A stretch of DNA of 64,000 nt from Osedax fenrisi. Lineage: Eukaryota > Annelida > Polychaeta > Sabellida > Siboglinidae. A program made the translations under genes and the position numbers. The notes below the pieces were generated by a model. That model was not told the origin of the DNA and did not search any database. It saw only the letters and a list, made by a program, of their open reading frames with translations. The stretch covers positions 83,343,263 to 83,407,262 of the forward strand of contig OZ025243.1 in the NCBI GenBank assembly GCA_964019155.1, written 5' to 3'. This document shows, piece by piece, positions 10,841 through 22,642 of this stretch. Position 1 is the first letter of the stretch, and every line of letters begins with the position of its first letter.

Positions 10841-13060
10841 CTTTATCTAAACAAATTGAAGATATTAAAGATTTTTTAATTAATAATTCTTTATCTAAAA
10901 AACTTGAATAATTAAATAATACATTTTATATTAGAAATGAATCATTTGCTGATATTGTTAAACAACAAAAAATACATTTTCTCAATTAAATGTGTCAAAT
11001 AATTCTAGTTTTCTTAATTCTTTTAGTTGTAATGAATTAAACAAAACTGTTATAACTGATTCTAAGATTGATACTAATATCATGGCTTTGATTGAAAATC
11101 TATCGAATTCGATTAAAATATCTTTTTAATTATCTGAAAATAAATGAATCTACTATTAGTTATGTTTCCTTTAAAAATGAGAGAGCTATAATATATTTTT
11201 CAAATATATATGCAAAGAATAACGTTCTTTCAACTAGATCCATGATGAAATCAACTAAGTTTTAATTTTAATTCTCAGAAATCATATTAGTGATAAGGTA
11301 TTTAAAAAAAGAAAAATATCATATCATGCAATTAAATCTAAACTTATTACAGGATAAATCAATTTTAAATCATAAATCAAAAACTTATCACTTATAGAGC
11401 AATTATATTACTGATGGTAATGTTGCAATAGAATGGGAAAACTCTCGATCAGTTTTCGATTCTGAGATGAAGGAATGGTCTGACTCATTTTTATCTTATA
11501 GCAATAGTAAAAAAGAGATTAATTCTATTCCACAAAATTGACAAAACTCATTTGTACCATTGCCTTAATCATAACGCTAGATCTACAAAGAAAATGTGTG
11601 ATATTATATTAGACTATATTTTGAATATAATCCGACAATCGTTACTTTTACTGAAACCTAGTTATCTTCAAATGATATTTATACTATTACTATGCTCTCT
11701 AATTTCCCAACTAATTTACATAATTATTATTTTATTCATAGTGGAATAGTTTATGGCAGAGGTTATGGTGTTGATATTATGATTCATAACGATTTTCATA
11801 TAATATCATAAAATTGTCTTGTCTTTTCATATAGTGATGGACTATCTATTACTATAAAATCTTCCAATGTTATTATTTTTTAAATTATTTTTATATATCG
11901 TCAACCTAATAATGATTTTACATATTTTTATAATGAATTTTCTGATCTTGTTATTAATTCGAATATATATAATACTATAATTCAGATACTCTATATGATA
12001 TACCAATCCACATTATTAACAGATAATTTCACTATTACCTTACGATTGAAATTATCTAATACAAAAAGAAAATGCGAAATAATTAAATATAGTAACCTTA
12101 AAACATTTAAAATTAATTATTTTTCTAATTATATTATCAATTAACTTTCAAATAGTAATCTAAATATTGATTTCTTCAATAGTTCTATTCTAAATTTATT
12201 ATATATCTATTGATCTATTAGAAGTTATTTAGTTACAATACATGATAATTGTCAATGTTTTAATAGTGTATTGCATAAAATAAAGTTACATTTACGAAAA
12301 CTTGAAAACTTATATAAAATTAAATCTTCAAATGAAACATATACTACATTTGTTAATTATTGGTATTTTTTATATATCATCTATTCTATTACACACAAAC
12401 AGTATTAGTATAACACTTTTAGTTCCTTTAAAAATAATAATAGAAATATTTATTCTTTTATAAACACTTTAACTAAAACTAAGAGTCTGTTATATGTATA
12501 CTCTACCTATTTTAATGTATATATTATGTTCTAATTTTTCTATTTTTTTGCAGGATAAAGTTTTAAATATTATTTATAAAATTAAGCTTATAACTAATAA
12601 TATGGCTTTTATTCCTTTACATATGTCATGATTTTTTACTTGTATGTGGTGTATATTTCATTGTCTTCTACTTCTTTCTCTTAAGTGTTAGATCTTATGC
12701 TGGATTCTAAATCGTCTTCTCATATTGATCCATTGCCTATATCTCTTTTTCATAAGCTTATATAAATGTTAAACTTTTATACAAACTCCATTTATTTTAA
12801 ATATTATTGATATTTATCTCCATTATGGTATTGTACCTTCATCTTTAAAATTTTCTATAACGACACCTATTCTAACGAATCCAGGATTGGATATTGAGTG
12901 GTTATCTAATTATAGACCATACTCTTTAATTCATAATATTTAAATAATTAATATCTCAATTACAATTTATAAGTAAAATATTGGAAAGTTTGTTTTACAA
13001 GCAATTAATCATATATCTAATGTCAAATATTAAATTCACACAAAGTGCATAAAGGAAATA
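10841..13060 (+). pseudogene. Degenerate two-ORF CR1/L2-like LINE
   Basis: Ordered but broken coding runs along the plus strand. An ORF1-like part (10841-11540) has lysine/asparagine-rich helices (SLSKQIEDIKDFLINN) and a C-terminal motif, TDGNVAIEWENSRSVFDSEM. An endonuclease part (11550-11990) includes LNHNARSTKKMCDIILDYI, then TIVTFTET, then YGVDIMIHNDFH and IYRQPNNDFTYFYNEF. A much-decayed connector follows, then the start of RT near 12890 (WLSNYRPYSL, QFISKILESLF). Many stops and shifts make it long dead. The motif style resembles the better preserved element at 44.8-47.4 kb. Confidence 0.75.
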
Positions 13061-13627
13061 TAGTTAAAGTATTTAAATGTTTCGATGTTTAATTTAAAAA
13101 CAATGTATTTTATTAGCTAACCACTTCCATTATTAATAAATTGGTGTGAGTTTACAACTATATGATCGTTAACAGTTATATAATAAAATTGATTTAATAA
13201 TTATATATGAGTTAATGAAGTAATCCACTTACATTAAAACCACTTACATTTAAACACTTACATAAATATCATACTCCCATGCCCGCACAACTTTAACTCA
13301 TTCGATAATAAAATAAGAAAATAACTCATACATATATAGACTGTAAATAATATAATATAATATATACATTTTAATTATATTTTATATTATATATTTTATG
13401 AATACTATGATGTTATTTATTATGACATACCCACATATGCTAATCGATTATAAAATAAGGAAATATCTATAAAAATGAATATACGTTATACTACGATTAT
13501 ATAAAAACGCAAGTAAATATCATTAACATTCATCCTTGTTATACAAAATACAATTTTATTTAAATTATGTCTATTATATATATAATAACAGTAGTCATGA
13601 ATAATGTATATACTAATGATAACGTAC
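13061..13627. other. AT-rich intronic or intergenic DNA
   Basis: No exon with matching splice sites was seen. The EGF exon upstream (on the minus strand) ends with an open codon, so at least one further exon must lie below 13628, but I could not place it. Confidence 0.5.
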
Positions 13628-13735
13628 ATCTGATTTCCTCGCAAGTAGAGCCGTAATTTCTACCTCGGCAGAGACACGTCTGTTCATTATTGCGAACTAC
13701 ACACGTTCCTCCGTGGCGGCAATATTTGTAGCATA
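13628..13735 (-). CDS. DSL/EGF gene exon, EGF 11
   Basis: A 108-bp phase 1-1 exon. The acceptor is TTCAG before 13735; the donor is GTACGT after 13628. It encodes one EGF module with cysteines in order: CYKYC, HGGTC, EQTC, LC, GSTC. The C2-C3 segment CRHGGTC fits the O-fucose consensus C-x4-S/T-C. Joined to the preceding exon (15755) it gives EQEL-V-CYKYC with no break. The last base is the first base of a codon completed in an exon not found here. EGF modules are disulphide-bonded extracellular units used for protein contacts. This is the most C-terminal part of the protein I can see. Confidence 0.88.
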
Positions 13736-14180
13736 CTGAAGTATATATATAATGAATGTGTATAGTTTATAATATAAAAAGTAATAAAAACTCTTGCATA
13801 ATATTATTGTGGAGATAAACGTTGTCTAATAAAAAATATTAAGGAATAAGGTACAGATTATCGGTTGGTAAAACTATAAGAATACTTGTGTCTAAATGTC
13901 TTAAAACATAAATAAGACTCATTGTTATCTCCTATTAAATCATAAGTTTATTTAAATGGTGGGTGTGAAAATATAGTTAATTAAGTATGATATTCACTAG
14001 ACATATATATTCAACGACTACTGATAAAAGTTTTCTGAAAACATATTTCAGAATTTTTTTCTATATTGTATCTCATGAATATATCATTAGATAATTTGCT
14101 GATTATTTACTAGGCTTATTATGTGGATGATTTTCACTTTGCTAAAAATCTAAATTCATGAATAATTATTTATTATAAGC
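13736..14180. other. Intron DNA, nothing recognised
   Basis: AT-rich sequence between two EGF exons. No element ends were seen. Confidence 0.55.
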
Positions 14181-14600
14181 TCCAGAGATATTAAACAAAG
14201 GTATCTTCTCGGTCCTTTACTATTTTCTATATCATTAAAAATGCATACCGATATAATTTGAAACATATTTCTAATTTGAATATAATTGTAGCTTACTTAG
14301 ATGACTGTATACTAATAGGAAATTTAATAAAATAAAGTTAACTTATAAAAAAATTCAAAAAATGTCTCCAAATATAGGTCTTAACATTTATATTAGCAAC
14401 TATGAAATGTAGTGGCTAAATTTCAATGAGTTATGTATATATATTTTCCTGGTTATATTAATAAGCTATACGAAAAATAAGTTAGTTTACTCGGTTATTC
14501 AATTGGTACTTCACACTTCATCGGTATCAGACAAATATAAAAATAAATAAGTGTTTTAAATCGCTTGTTAAATTAAAAAAGATAATTTTACAATTGAGTA
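14181..14600 (+). pseudogene. RT relic with YLDDC motif
   Basis: Broken plus-strand frames show SSRSFTIFYIIKN (where QGDPLGPLLF is expected), then NIIVAYLDDCILIGNLI, then a later LLGYSIGTSHF. The order motif B, YLDDG-like catalytic loop, then LLG.PIG matches a group of RT-bearing elements distinct from the YADD-type LINEs elsewhere in the window. It is heavily mutated, and the clade is unknown. Confidence 0.55.
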
Positions 14601-15226
14601 ATCTAAAGTCTGAATTGATACTCATTCATTCATGAGGGTGTTTTTAAAGTAGTTATGCTGCTGAGTACATATATAAATCAATAACTACTTTATTAACTAC
14701 ATTATTTTAGGAATTTTGTCAATCTATTTTCAATAAATTATCCATGGAGGTTGTATAATACTATTGCGAAGTAATATGGATATTCGCTCTAAGTTAATAT
14801 ATTAATAGGCATATCAACTTCGTGATAATAATCCTTATAATGAATTCAGCAGGTTTTCACCATATTTGAAATATCTAATATAATACCATATATTATTCGA
14901 CAAAATTGATAGTACATGGTTTCAGTAACCATGTACCATCGATGTATCAATAATTGCACAGCTGTACAACTATATACTTGTAAGCATTGACATTATATTA
15001 GATTTGGAACTGGCGAGCGTGGAAATCTAATGGTTTGAAGAATTTTTAAAATGTTCACTTAACATTCATTATTTTTCTCCACTTAATTATTGAGAAATTT
15101 GATACTTGATGTCAGATTGCTAAAGAGAATATTGAAATATTTCTTAAAGATGGATTAATAAGCATATGTAAAGTAAAGATAAATTCATTAATTGGATTTA
15201 TCAAAAATATATATATATATATATAT
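14601..15226. other. Intron DNA, possible tail of the RT relic
   Basis: Slightly less AT-rich patches without a readable frame, then (TA)n at 15207-15226. No feature can be supported. Confidence 0.4.
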
Positions 15227-15530
15227 TGTCTTGTGTCTATGGATCTGTGGGAAAACCAAAAGCTATTAATATATAGCTATAGAGGTCCCGGGTTCGAACC
15301 CATGCAGTTCTTTTTTTTTATCTTGTGTTTATCAAGAACTTAATAAACGGTTAATCAAAACACACATACAAATATTAATATTTGTATTATATTGTCCAGG
15401 CCTCTCTTAGTTATTTATATATTTAAATATTTATAACATTTATAAGTCAATGACTTATTGAGGGGTCAATTTGTATCCGCTATATTGTATTGTATTCAAT
15501 ATACATATATGTTAGATTTCAATAAATAAA

Positions 15531-15565
<35 letters not shown>
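15227..15565 (+). mobile_element. tRNA-derived SINE, family B (copy 1)
   Basis: A tRNA-like head contains the shared AACCAAAAGCTA segment and a clear B box GGTTCGAACC (15291-15300). Its A box is degenerate. The body contains CTTGTGTTTATCAAGAA and TGACTTATTGAGGGGTC, and the 3' end is (ATT)n at about 15533-15565. The minus-strand copy at 55661-55937 matches in head, body and tail. The two copies lie in different introns of the same gene, in opposite orientations. Confidence 0.88.
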
Positions 15566-15595
<30 letters not shown>

Positions 15596-15754
15596 TACTA
15601 AAATTGATAAATATTATAAATAAAGACTTATATTCATAATTTCATTTAATAATATTAATAATAGCATACTCTTTTATAATATGATTTAGAAAACATTATG
15701 AGTGTGATTCATAATGACTAGGAATAATGCATTATACGATACGTCCTTACTGAC

Positions 15755-15907
15755 CTAGTTCTTGTTCGCAATAAACACCGGTATAAATTCCTATGTGGCA
15801 CGAGCAGTAGTGATGTTGATTTTTTAGTTGATAGCAGGTTGCTCCATTCTTACAAGTTTGGTTGTTGGTACAAATATGATTGTAATTACATAACTCGCCG
15901 TAATATC
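15755..15907 (-). CDS. DSL/EGF gene exon, end of EGF 9 and EGF 10
   Basis: A 153-bp phase 1-1 exon. The acceptor is TGCAG before 15907; the donor is GTCAGT after 15755. The first codons, YYGELC, complete EGF 9, whose first part is on the exon 19 kb away at 35122 (CICKKG then YYGELC). EGF 10 follows: HICTNNQTC, CKNGATC (fits the C-x4-S/T-C O-fucose rule), HHYCSC and TGVYC. The clean cysteine spacing across the join argues that no constitutive exon is hidden in the 19.2-kb intron. Confidence 0.9.
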
Positions 15908-16289
15908 CTGCATTACGTGGCATTATGTAACTACTATTTATGTAATTAATAGTATTTAATAATAATTTATTATTTATAATTGTTGAGTTAATATGTAAAT
16001 TAACTATTATTATAAATTGTTATTTAATTTTAATTAAAATATTCTTATTTGTATATATACCTAATTTAATATTAATATCTGCTTTATTATAAACAATTTT
16101 ATAAAAAAATATATGTTATGTATATTATAATATAATTTATAGAAGTAATTTCAATAGATTCAATAATTTAAATAAATATATTCTATATTAGATGAAAATC
16201 ACCATATAATCGCTATAAAATATAATTTACTAATTATGTTTATAATTTATTCAATTATTAAATTAATATAATTTAAAATATTATCTATA
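15908..16289. other. AT-rich intron DNA before the Helitron
   Basis: Nothing recognised. The last base, A at 16289, is the 5' host base of the Helitron insertion. Confidence 0.55.
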
Positions 16290-19200
16290 TCTATACTATA
16301 TTAGCGAAAATGTCTGTCTGTGTGTGTGTGTGTGTAAGTAGAAGTGCTTTCGCGAAATCCGTTTTCCGTAAGGAAAACGTCGGGTGATAAAGTGGGGCAG
16401 CGGGGTTTTAATAGATGATTTACTTTTTTGAATATGTATTCGCGCGATACCAAATATCGTTAAATAGTGTCATTTTTTAGTCGATTTACGTAATCGAAAA
16501 ATTTAAATTCGACGCAAATTTTTAATAACAAACTTTATCGTGAATAATTTGATGGTAAATATTTTCGTAAAAATGAATTTCTTTAATTTCGAATACATTA
16601 CGTAGATTTACGAAATGGTACTTCCGGTTGGAATATTTAAATAACAACTGTTGCATCGGAATTTTTTACCCGTATTATTGAGGTGAAATTTACTAATATG
16701 TAAAATCGAGTTAATATTAATTATTTCCTATCTACGCCATGTAAACATAAATTATTAAACATAGGTGATACGATACGGTAATGTAAAAAATCAAAATCTA
16801 CAATAATTATTCGATTTCAATAATTTTAACTTTATTAAATATATAATTAAAATAGAATATACTTTGATAAATTGTGACTTCTTATGTTTAATATACTTCG
16901 AGCTACGGCTGAAATAGTGAAAAATACATGATTTTAGAGTAGTCTATTTGACCGATTTCCGGTAATATTTTATTATAAATTATGGATTCATCAGATTAGG
17001 AGTACGAAAATACATGTAATAAAATGAGAAAAATCATGAAAATATGAATAATAGGGTTTCCATTTCTGTTTTAATATTTCGCCAAATGTCATCATATATA
17101 TCAAAGAAAAAGAATATAGGGTCAAAGAAAAAAAATATAGATTTATAAAAAAATATTTTTTCTAAAATCTATTCTATAATTATATATGTATTACATACCG
17201 ATTGCACCTTTAAAAGTATAGTGATATGTGTGTGTTTGTGTTCATTGATATTGTGAGTGTTAGTTATTTTCAATGTTGTGATTAGGTTGGGTTAATTTTA
17301 ATATTGGTAAGTTTTTTTTAGCTACATTACTTCCCGAGTGAGACTATAACTGCATATTTATTTATATTGTTATTTTCACAGTTGAGGTTAGGATGGGTTA
17401 AGTTTTAATTTTGGTAGGTTTTTTTAGCTGCATTACTTCCCGAGTGATCCTATAAAAGCATATTAATCTATATTGTTATTTTAACAGTTGTGGTTAGGTT
17501 GGATTAAGTTTTAATTTGTGTAGGTTTTTTTAGCTGCATTACTTCCCGAGTGAGACTATAAAAGTATATTGTCACGGTTGTGGTTAGGTTGGGTTAAGTT
17601 TTAATTTTTGAAGGTTTTTTTTTGTTGCATTACTTCCCATGTGAGCCTATACAAGTATATTTTAACTGTTGTGGTTAGGTTGGGTTAAGTTTTAATATTG
17701 GTAGGTTTTTTTTAGCTGCATTACTTCCCGAGTGATCCTATAAAAGTATATTGTCACGGTTATGGTTAGGTTGGGTTAATTTTTAATTTTTGGATGTTTT
17801 TTTAGCTGCATTACTTCTCGAGTGAGCCTATAAAATCATATTTATTTATATTGTTATTTTCACAGTTGTGGTTAGGTTGGGTTAAGTTTAAATTTTTGTA
17901 GGTATTTTTTAGCTGCATTACTACCTGAGTTTGCCTATACAAGTATACTTTCACTGTTATGGTTAGATTGGATTAAGTTTTAATATTGGTGGTTTTTTTA
18001 GCTGCATTACTTCCCGAGTGATCCCTATAAAATCATAATTATTTATATTGTTATTTTCACAGTTATGGTTAGGTTGGGTTAAGTTTTAATTTTGGTAGGT
18101 TTTTTTTAGTTGCATTACTTCCCGAGTGAACCTATAAAAGCATATTTATTTATATTGTTATTTTCACAGTTATGGTTAGGTTGGGCTAATTTTAATTTTT
18201 GTAGGTTTTTTTTAGCTGAATTACTTCCAGAGTTTGCCTATACAAGTAGCTTTTCACGGTTGTGGTTAGGTTGGGTTAAGTTTTAATTTTGGTAGGTTTT
18301 TTTAGCTGCATTACTTCCCGAGTGAGCCTATAAAAGTAGCTTTTCACGGTTGTGGTTAGGTTGGGATAAGTTTTAATTTGTGTAGGTTTGTATTAGCTAC
18401 ATTACTTCTCGAGTGAGCCTATAAAGGTATATTTATTTATATTTTTATTTTCACAGTTGTGGTTAGGTTGGGTTAAGTTTAAATTTTTGGTGGTTTTTTT
18501 AGCTGCATTACTTCCCGAGTGAGCTTATACAATCATATTTATTTATATTGTTATTTTAACAGTTGTGGTTAGGTTGGGATAATTTTTAATTTTTGAAGGT
18601 TTTTTTTAGCTGCATTACTTCCCGAGTGAGCCTATAAAAGCATATTTATTTATATTGTTATTTTCACAGTTATGGTTAGGTTGGGTTAATTTTAATTTTG
18701 GTAGGTTTTTTTTAGCTGCATTACTTTAAGAGTTTGCCTATACAAGTAGCTTTTCACGGTTGTGGTTAGGTTGGGTTAATTTTTAATTTTGGTAGGTTTT
18801 TTTAGCTGCATTACTTCCCGAGTGAGCCTATAAAAGTATATTTTCAATGTTGTGGTTAGGTTGGGTTGATTTTAAATTTTTGGAGGTTTTTTTTAGCTAC
18901 ATTATTTCTCAAGTGAGCCTATAAAAGTAGCTTTTCACGGTTGTGGTTAGGTTGTGTTAAGTTTTTATTTTTTTAGGTTTTTTTAAGCTGCATTACTTCC
19001 CGAATGAACCTATAAAAGCATATTTATTTATATTGTTATTTTCACTGTTGTGGTTAGGTTGTGTTAAGTTTTAATTTGTGGAGGTTTTTTTTAGCTGCAT
19101 TACTTCCCATGTGAGCCTATACAATTATATTTTCACAGTTGTGGTTAGGTTGGGTTAAGTTTTGATTTGTGGAGGTTTTTTTAGCTGCATTACTTCTCGA

Positions 19201-19541
19201 GTGAGCCTATAAAAGTATATTGTCAGTTTTGTGGTTAGGTTTGATTAAGTTTTAATTTTTGTAGGTTTTTTTTATATGCATTACTTCCCGAGTGAGCCTA
19301 TACAATTATATTTTCACAGTTGTGGTTAGGTTGGGTTAAGTTTTAATTTGTGGAGGTTTTTTTTAGCTGCATTACATCCCGAGTGAACCTATAAAAGCAT
19401 ATTGATAAATGTGTGTATGTGTCATTGATATTTTAAGTTATAGTACCTATATAAACATATTAATAAAAATTCCCAAGTACATTACATCATCAAGTGAACG
19501 TTACGCGCGATCACGGGCGAAGCCGGGCCCCGACCGCCTAG
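16290..19541 (+). mobile_element. Non-autonomous Helitron with internal minisatellite
   Basis: The 5' end is TCTATACTATATTAGCG. The 3' end is a GC-rich inverted segment (CACGGGCGAAGCCGGG, about 19511-19526) followed shortly by CTAG. The element sits between A (16289) and T (19542). These are Helitron hallmarks: 5' TC, 3' hairpin plus CTRR, insertion between A and T, and no target duplication. No Rep or helicase coding was found, so it depends on other copies. Most of the right two-thirds is a tandem array. The insertion is inside the 19-kb intron of the EGF gene. Confidence 0.85.
17281..19411 (+). repeat. Minisatellite, about 22 units of two lengths
   Basis: Each unit begins with GGTTAGGTTGGGTTAAG, then T-rich DNA ending in AGCTGCATTACTTCCCGAGTG, with a final CCTATAAAAG. 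The anchor recurs about every 90 or about every 107 bp. The longer form has an extra segment, CATATTTATTTATATTG, before the next anchor. The two lengths are interspersed rather than in blocks. The array lies wholly inside the Helitron. Confidence 0.9.
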
Positions 19542-19615
19542 TATAACATATAACTCATAATTTTATGTGGATAATTTACGTGTATGCATAATTTAAAAAA
19601 ACCTCTATACTTATA

Positions 19616-19727
19616 AATATATCATACATATTTTAATAAACTTAAATTTAATTTTAAATATATATATATATATATATATATATTTAAATTATTTTTAAAA
19701 TTGATAATATTATTATGTATACTTATG

Positions 19728-19791
<64 letters not shown>

Positions 19792-19893
19792 CATAAGTAT
19801 ACATAATAATATTATCAATTTTAAAAATAATTTAAATATATATATATATATTTAAAATTAAATTTAAGTTTATTAAAATATGTATGATATATT
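19616..19893. repeat. 278-bp near-perfect palindrome
   Basis: Two arms of over 100 bp are reverse complements around a (TA)n centre near 19755. The left arm begins ATCATACATATTTTAATA at 19621; the right arm ends with its complement at 19888. Only the lengths of the (TA)n tracts differ. It starts 74 bp after the Helitron end. It may be a MITE or an inverted duplication; no terminal repeat family was identified. Confidence 0.9.
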
Positions 19894-20439
19894 ATATTAT
19901 AATTTGTATAAATATAATTAAATATATTAACGTGTTTTAATTTTAACATAATATATATTTATATATATATATGGACATTATTTATTTTAAATATAACTTA
20001 TTTAACATTATTAATTAATAAACATATTTGATTAAAACTGGAATTATTCAAAATAAATATTAAATCTAATTGTATTTATGTACAAATTATATATTAATAA
20101 CCAATACTTTTATGTAGTATATCATCATAATGTGTGTTTCATTATATTATAATTTAGTATGTAATAATATTAATTTAGAATTATTTAAAAAATAAAATGT
20201 TGATTTAGTCGGTGTTTTTTTTTAAATATGTATATATGCATAACTTATAGAATAATCAATAAGATAAAAAATATACATTTTATTATGATATTATTTCTAA
20301 AAAACTATTAACAATTATTATGATAGGATAATTGTTTTTGAAATCTAGTAATTTGTGTATGTATTGTAAAACATATAGGTGTAATATGTGCCTGTAGTAA
20401 AAGTATATAATAATATAATAATTATACCTATTATAAATT
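19894..20439. other. AT-rich intron DNA, nothing recognised
   Basis: No coding or element evidence. Confidence 0.55.
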
Positions 20440-20580
20440 AAATAACAAAAGGTAATCGAATTTGTAAACAAGATAAACTTCTTGTTTACTAAAATACCTT
20501 AAATGACTTAACTGATATTAACTTTAAAGATTTGTAATTAGACCTTATCATATTATAACTATCTTAAAGGCCCGCACATT
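20440..20580 (+). repeat. Copy of the gypsy-like LTR segment seen at 34.1 kb
   Basis: The stretch with GACTTAACTGATATTAAC, then TTTAAAGATTTGTA, then ATCATATTATAACTAT recurs with few changes at about 34100-34200, which lies just after a polypurine tract in an LTR-like position. With no coding next to it here, it is best read as a solo or truncated LTR. Boundaries are approximate. Confidence 0.5.
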
Positions 20581-20870
20581 TAAAGTGATGATAATTTATT
20601 TGTTTTCATATTTTTTTATTCCATAATAATACTAATTTTAGTGTTTTTAATTATCTATAAAAAAAAGACATGAATTCAGTGTAGAAATTGCATAACATGT
20701 GTTTGTTGACGATAAGATAATGCTATTTTATACTATTCAATATTACATTTTTATGCTGTCAAACTTCAAAAGCTGTTTTCTCAGAATAATTATTTCGCGC
20801 TAGTTATGTGCATTCAAACTATTATAATTATAATATTAATTTGTTTTGCTTTATATAGAACTAGCTGGCT

Positions 20871-21624
20871 ACCTCCCGGCGTTGCCCGGGTATTATACTT
20901 GTAGTGTGATCGTTAACAACCTAGATGTAAACAAAGATTTAATTCTAGAAAATAATTATTTATTTATAATAAAGCACTTAAATATAAGTGTTTATAAAAA
21001 TGTTAAATTACTACGTTAAATTTGGCAAAAACCTTAACGTTATCACAGTTTATTGCCATTTACGAATGCATTAATTAAAGTAAAGTGAATATAACTACAA
21101 TTTTACGAAACACCTCACATTCGCATACATGCCCAAGAAACCAAAAGTGGAATTCAAATAACCATTAATGGTTACGAGTCCTATTAGACTAGTAACCCTT
21201 GTCACAGATCCTATTAGAAGTATAATAGGCTGTGTAACCATTTGTTACAATCACTATTAGACTCGTAACTCTTATTTATATATGTTACAGATCCTATTAG
21301 AAGTCTAATAGGCGATGTAACATGTGGTTACAAACCATATTAGACTCGTAACCCTTATTTATATATGGTTACAGATCATATTATAAGTCTATATTATATA
21401 TATAAATATAATATTATAAAATATAATTAGTTGTAACGAATTATACCTGTCTCATAATAGGATCTTACAAACAAAAACAGCCTCATAATAGACTCGTAAC
21501 AATATTATGATAATGTCCTCATAAATTATATAAAAACAGACTCATAATAGTCTCATAGCAGCATTATGGTAATATATTCATAATAAACAACATACATTTT
21601 ATAAAAACAGTCGGGTACGGCTAG
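20871..21624 (-). mobile_element. Helitron-like element with CTAG at both ends
   Basis: On the minus strand the left end reads as a Helitron-type 3' end: CCCGGGCAACGCCGGG hairpin, a short spacer, CAGCTAG, then T. The right end, on the plus strand, is GGGTACGGCTAG followed by T. It is flanked by A (20870) and T (21625). The two ends form a short imperfect inverted repeat. The hairpin end recurs at 32115. No coding. Assigning the whole 754 bp to one element is an inference. Confidence 0.5.
21172..21390 (+). repeat. Minisatellite of about 85-bp units
   Basis: About two and a half diverged units alternate ACTATTAGACTCGTAAC with TTACAGATCCTATTAGAAG. It lies inside the Helitron-like element. Confidence 0.7.
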
Positions 21625-22008
21625 TATACATATATTTTTAAACTATAAACTATAAATATATGGATATATATACATAGATAGCATAAGATGTGTTTCACCA
21701 TAGATTTATAGTTTATAATGTAAAATACAGATATATGCATTTAAATAATTCTGTTTGTATACTGTATTCTGTAATATACAAAGATTATCAACACTATATT
21801 ATTATATAATTTAAAATTTAAATTGTAATTTAAAGTTTTCCTATACCATTGAATTCAATTTCTAATACAATAAAGTAGCTCAACAAAATAGTAAGTAGAT
21901 ATAATATTATATTCTATATTAATATATTGTATATATATACCGTTGTAACTATATATTAGTTTAGTATTTTAGTTATTTAGAAAATAAATTTATTTATAAT
22001 TATTAAAA
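21625..22008. other. AT-rich DNA, nothing recognised
   Basis: No supported feature. Confidence 0.5.
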
Positions 22009-22396
22009 GTTTCAACATGAAACCGAACTTTTTAATAATAATTATGATAAAATAAAGTGTATTATCATAATTAAATAACTCATAGAATATATATATAATA
22101 TATTATATACATTATATTTATAACTAAATTATTTAGTAAATACAATTAAAATAATTATTATTTTATGAAGGATATTAAATATCGTATTATTTAATAATAA
22201 TTTATTATAAATTATAAAATTTAATAATGTTATAATGTTACATTATAACAATCATATTATAAATTATAATACGATATTTAATATCCTTCATAAAATAATA
22301 ATTATTTTAATTGTATTTACTAAATAATTTATTAACTTTATTTTATCATAATTATTATAATAATTATTATTAAAACGTTTGGTTTAATGTTGAAAC
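22009..22396. repeat. 388-bp inverted repeat, MITE-like
   Basis: The ends GTTTCAACATGAAACC (22009) and GGTTTAATGTTGAAAC (22396) are inverted copies. The inner arms 22132-22190 and 22267-22330 (TATTTAGTAAATACAATT and its complement) also pair closely. No open frame. It looks like a fold-back MITE. Confidence 0.75.
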
Positions 22397-22443
22397 CCAA
22401 GGTTAACACTTTTAACCGTGACTGAAGAACGATTTATTTAAGA

Positions 22444-22571
22444 GTTCAAGTTGGGCGGTCCCACTAATATACTATACGCTTGATTTCCACGCTAAAATAT
22501 TCCATACGAGTAACATACGTACGGCGTACGCTGCTTATGTGTATTATCATATTAACACAAATACAAAATAC

Positions 22572-22642
<71 letters not shown>

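Noticed and set aside
17281..19411. CRISPR-like array or telomere tract
   Set aside because: The units are directly adjacent variants without unique spacers, in a eukaryotic Helitron. The TTAGG-like words are part of a 90-107 bp unit, not a pure telomere repeat.
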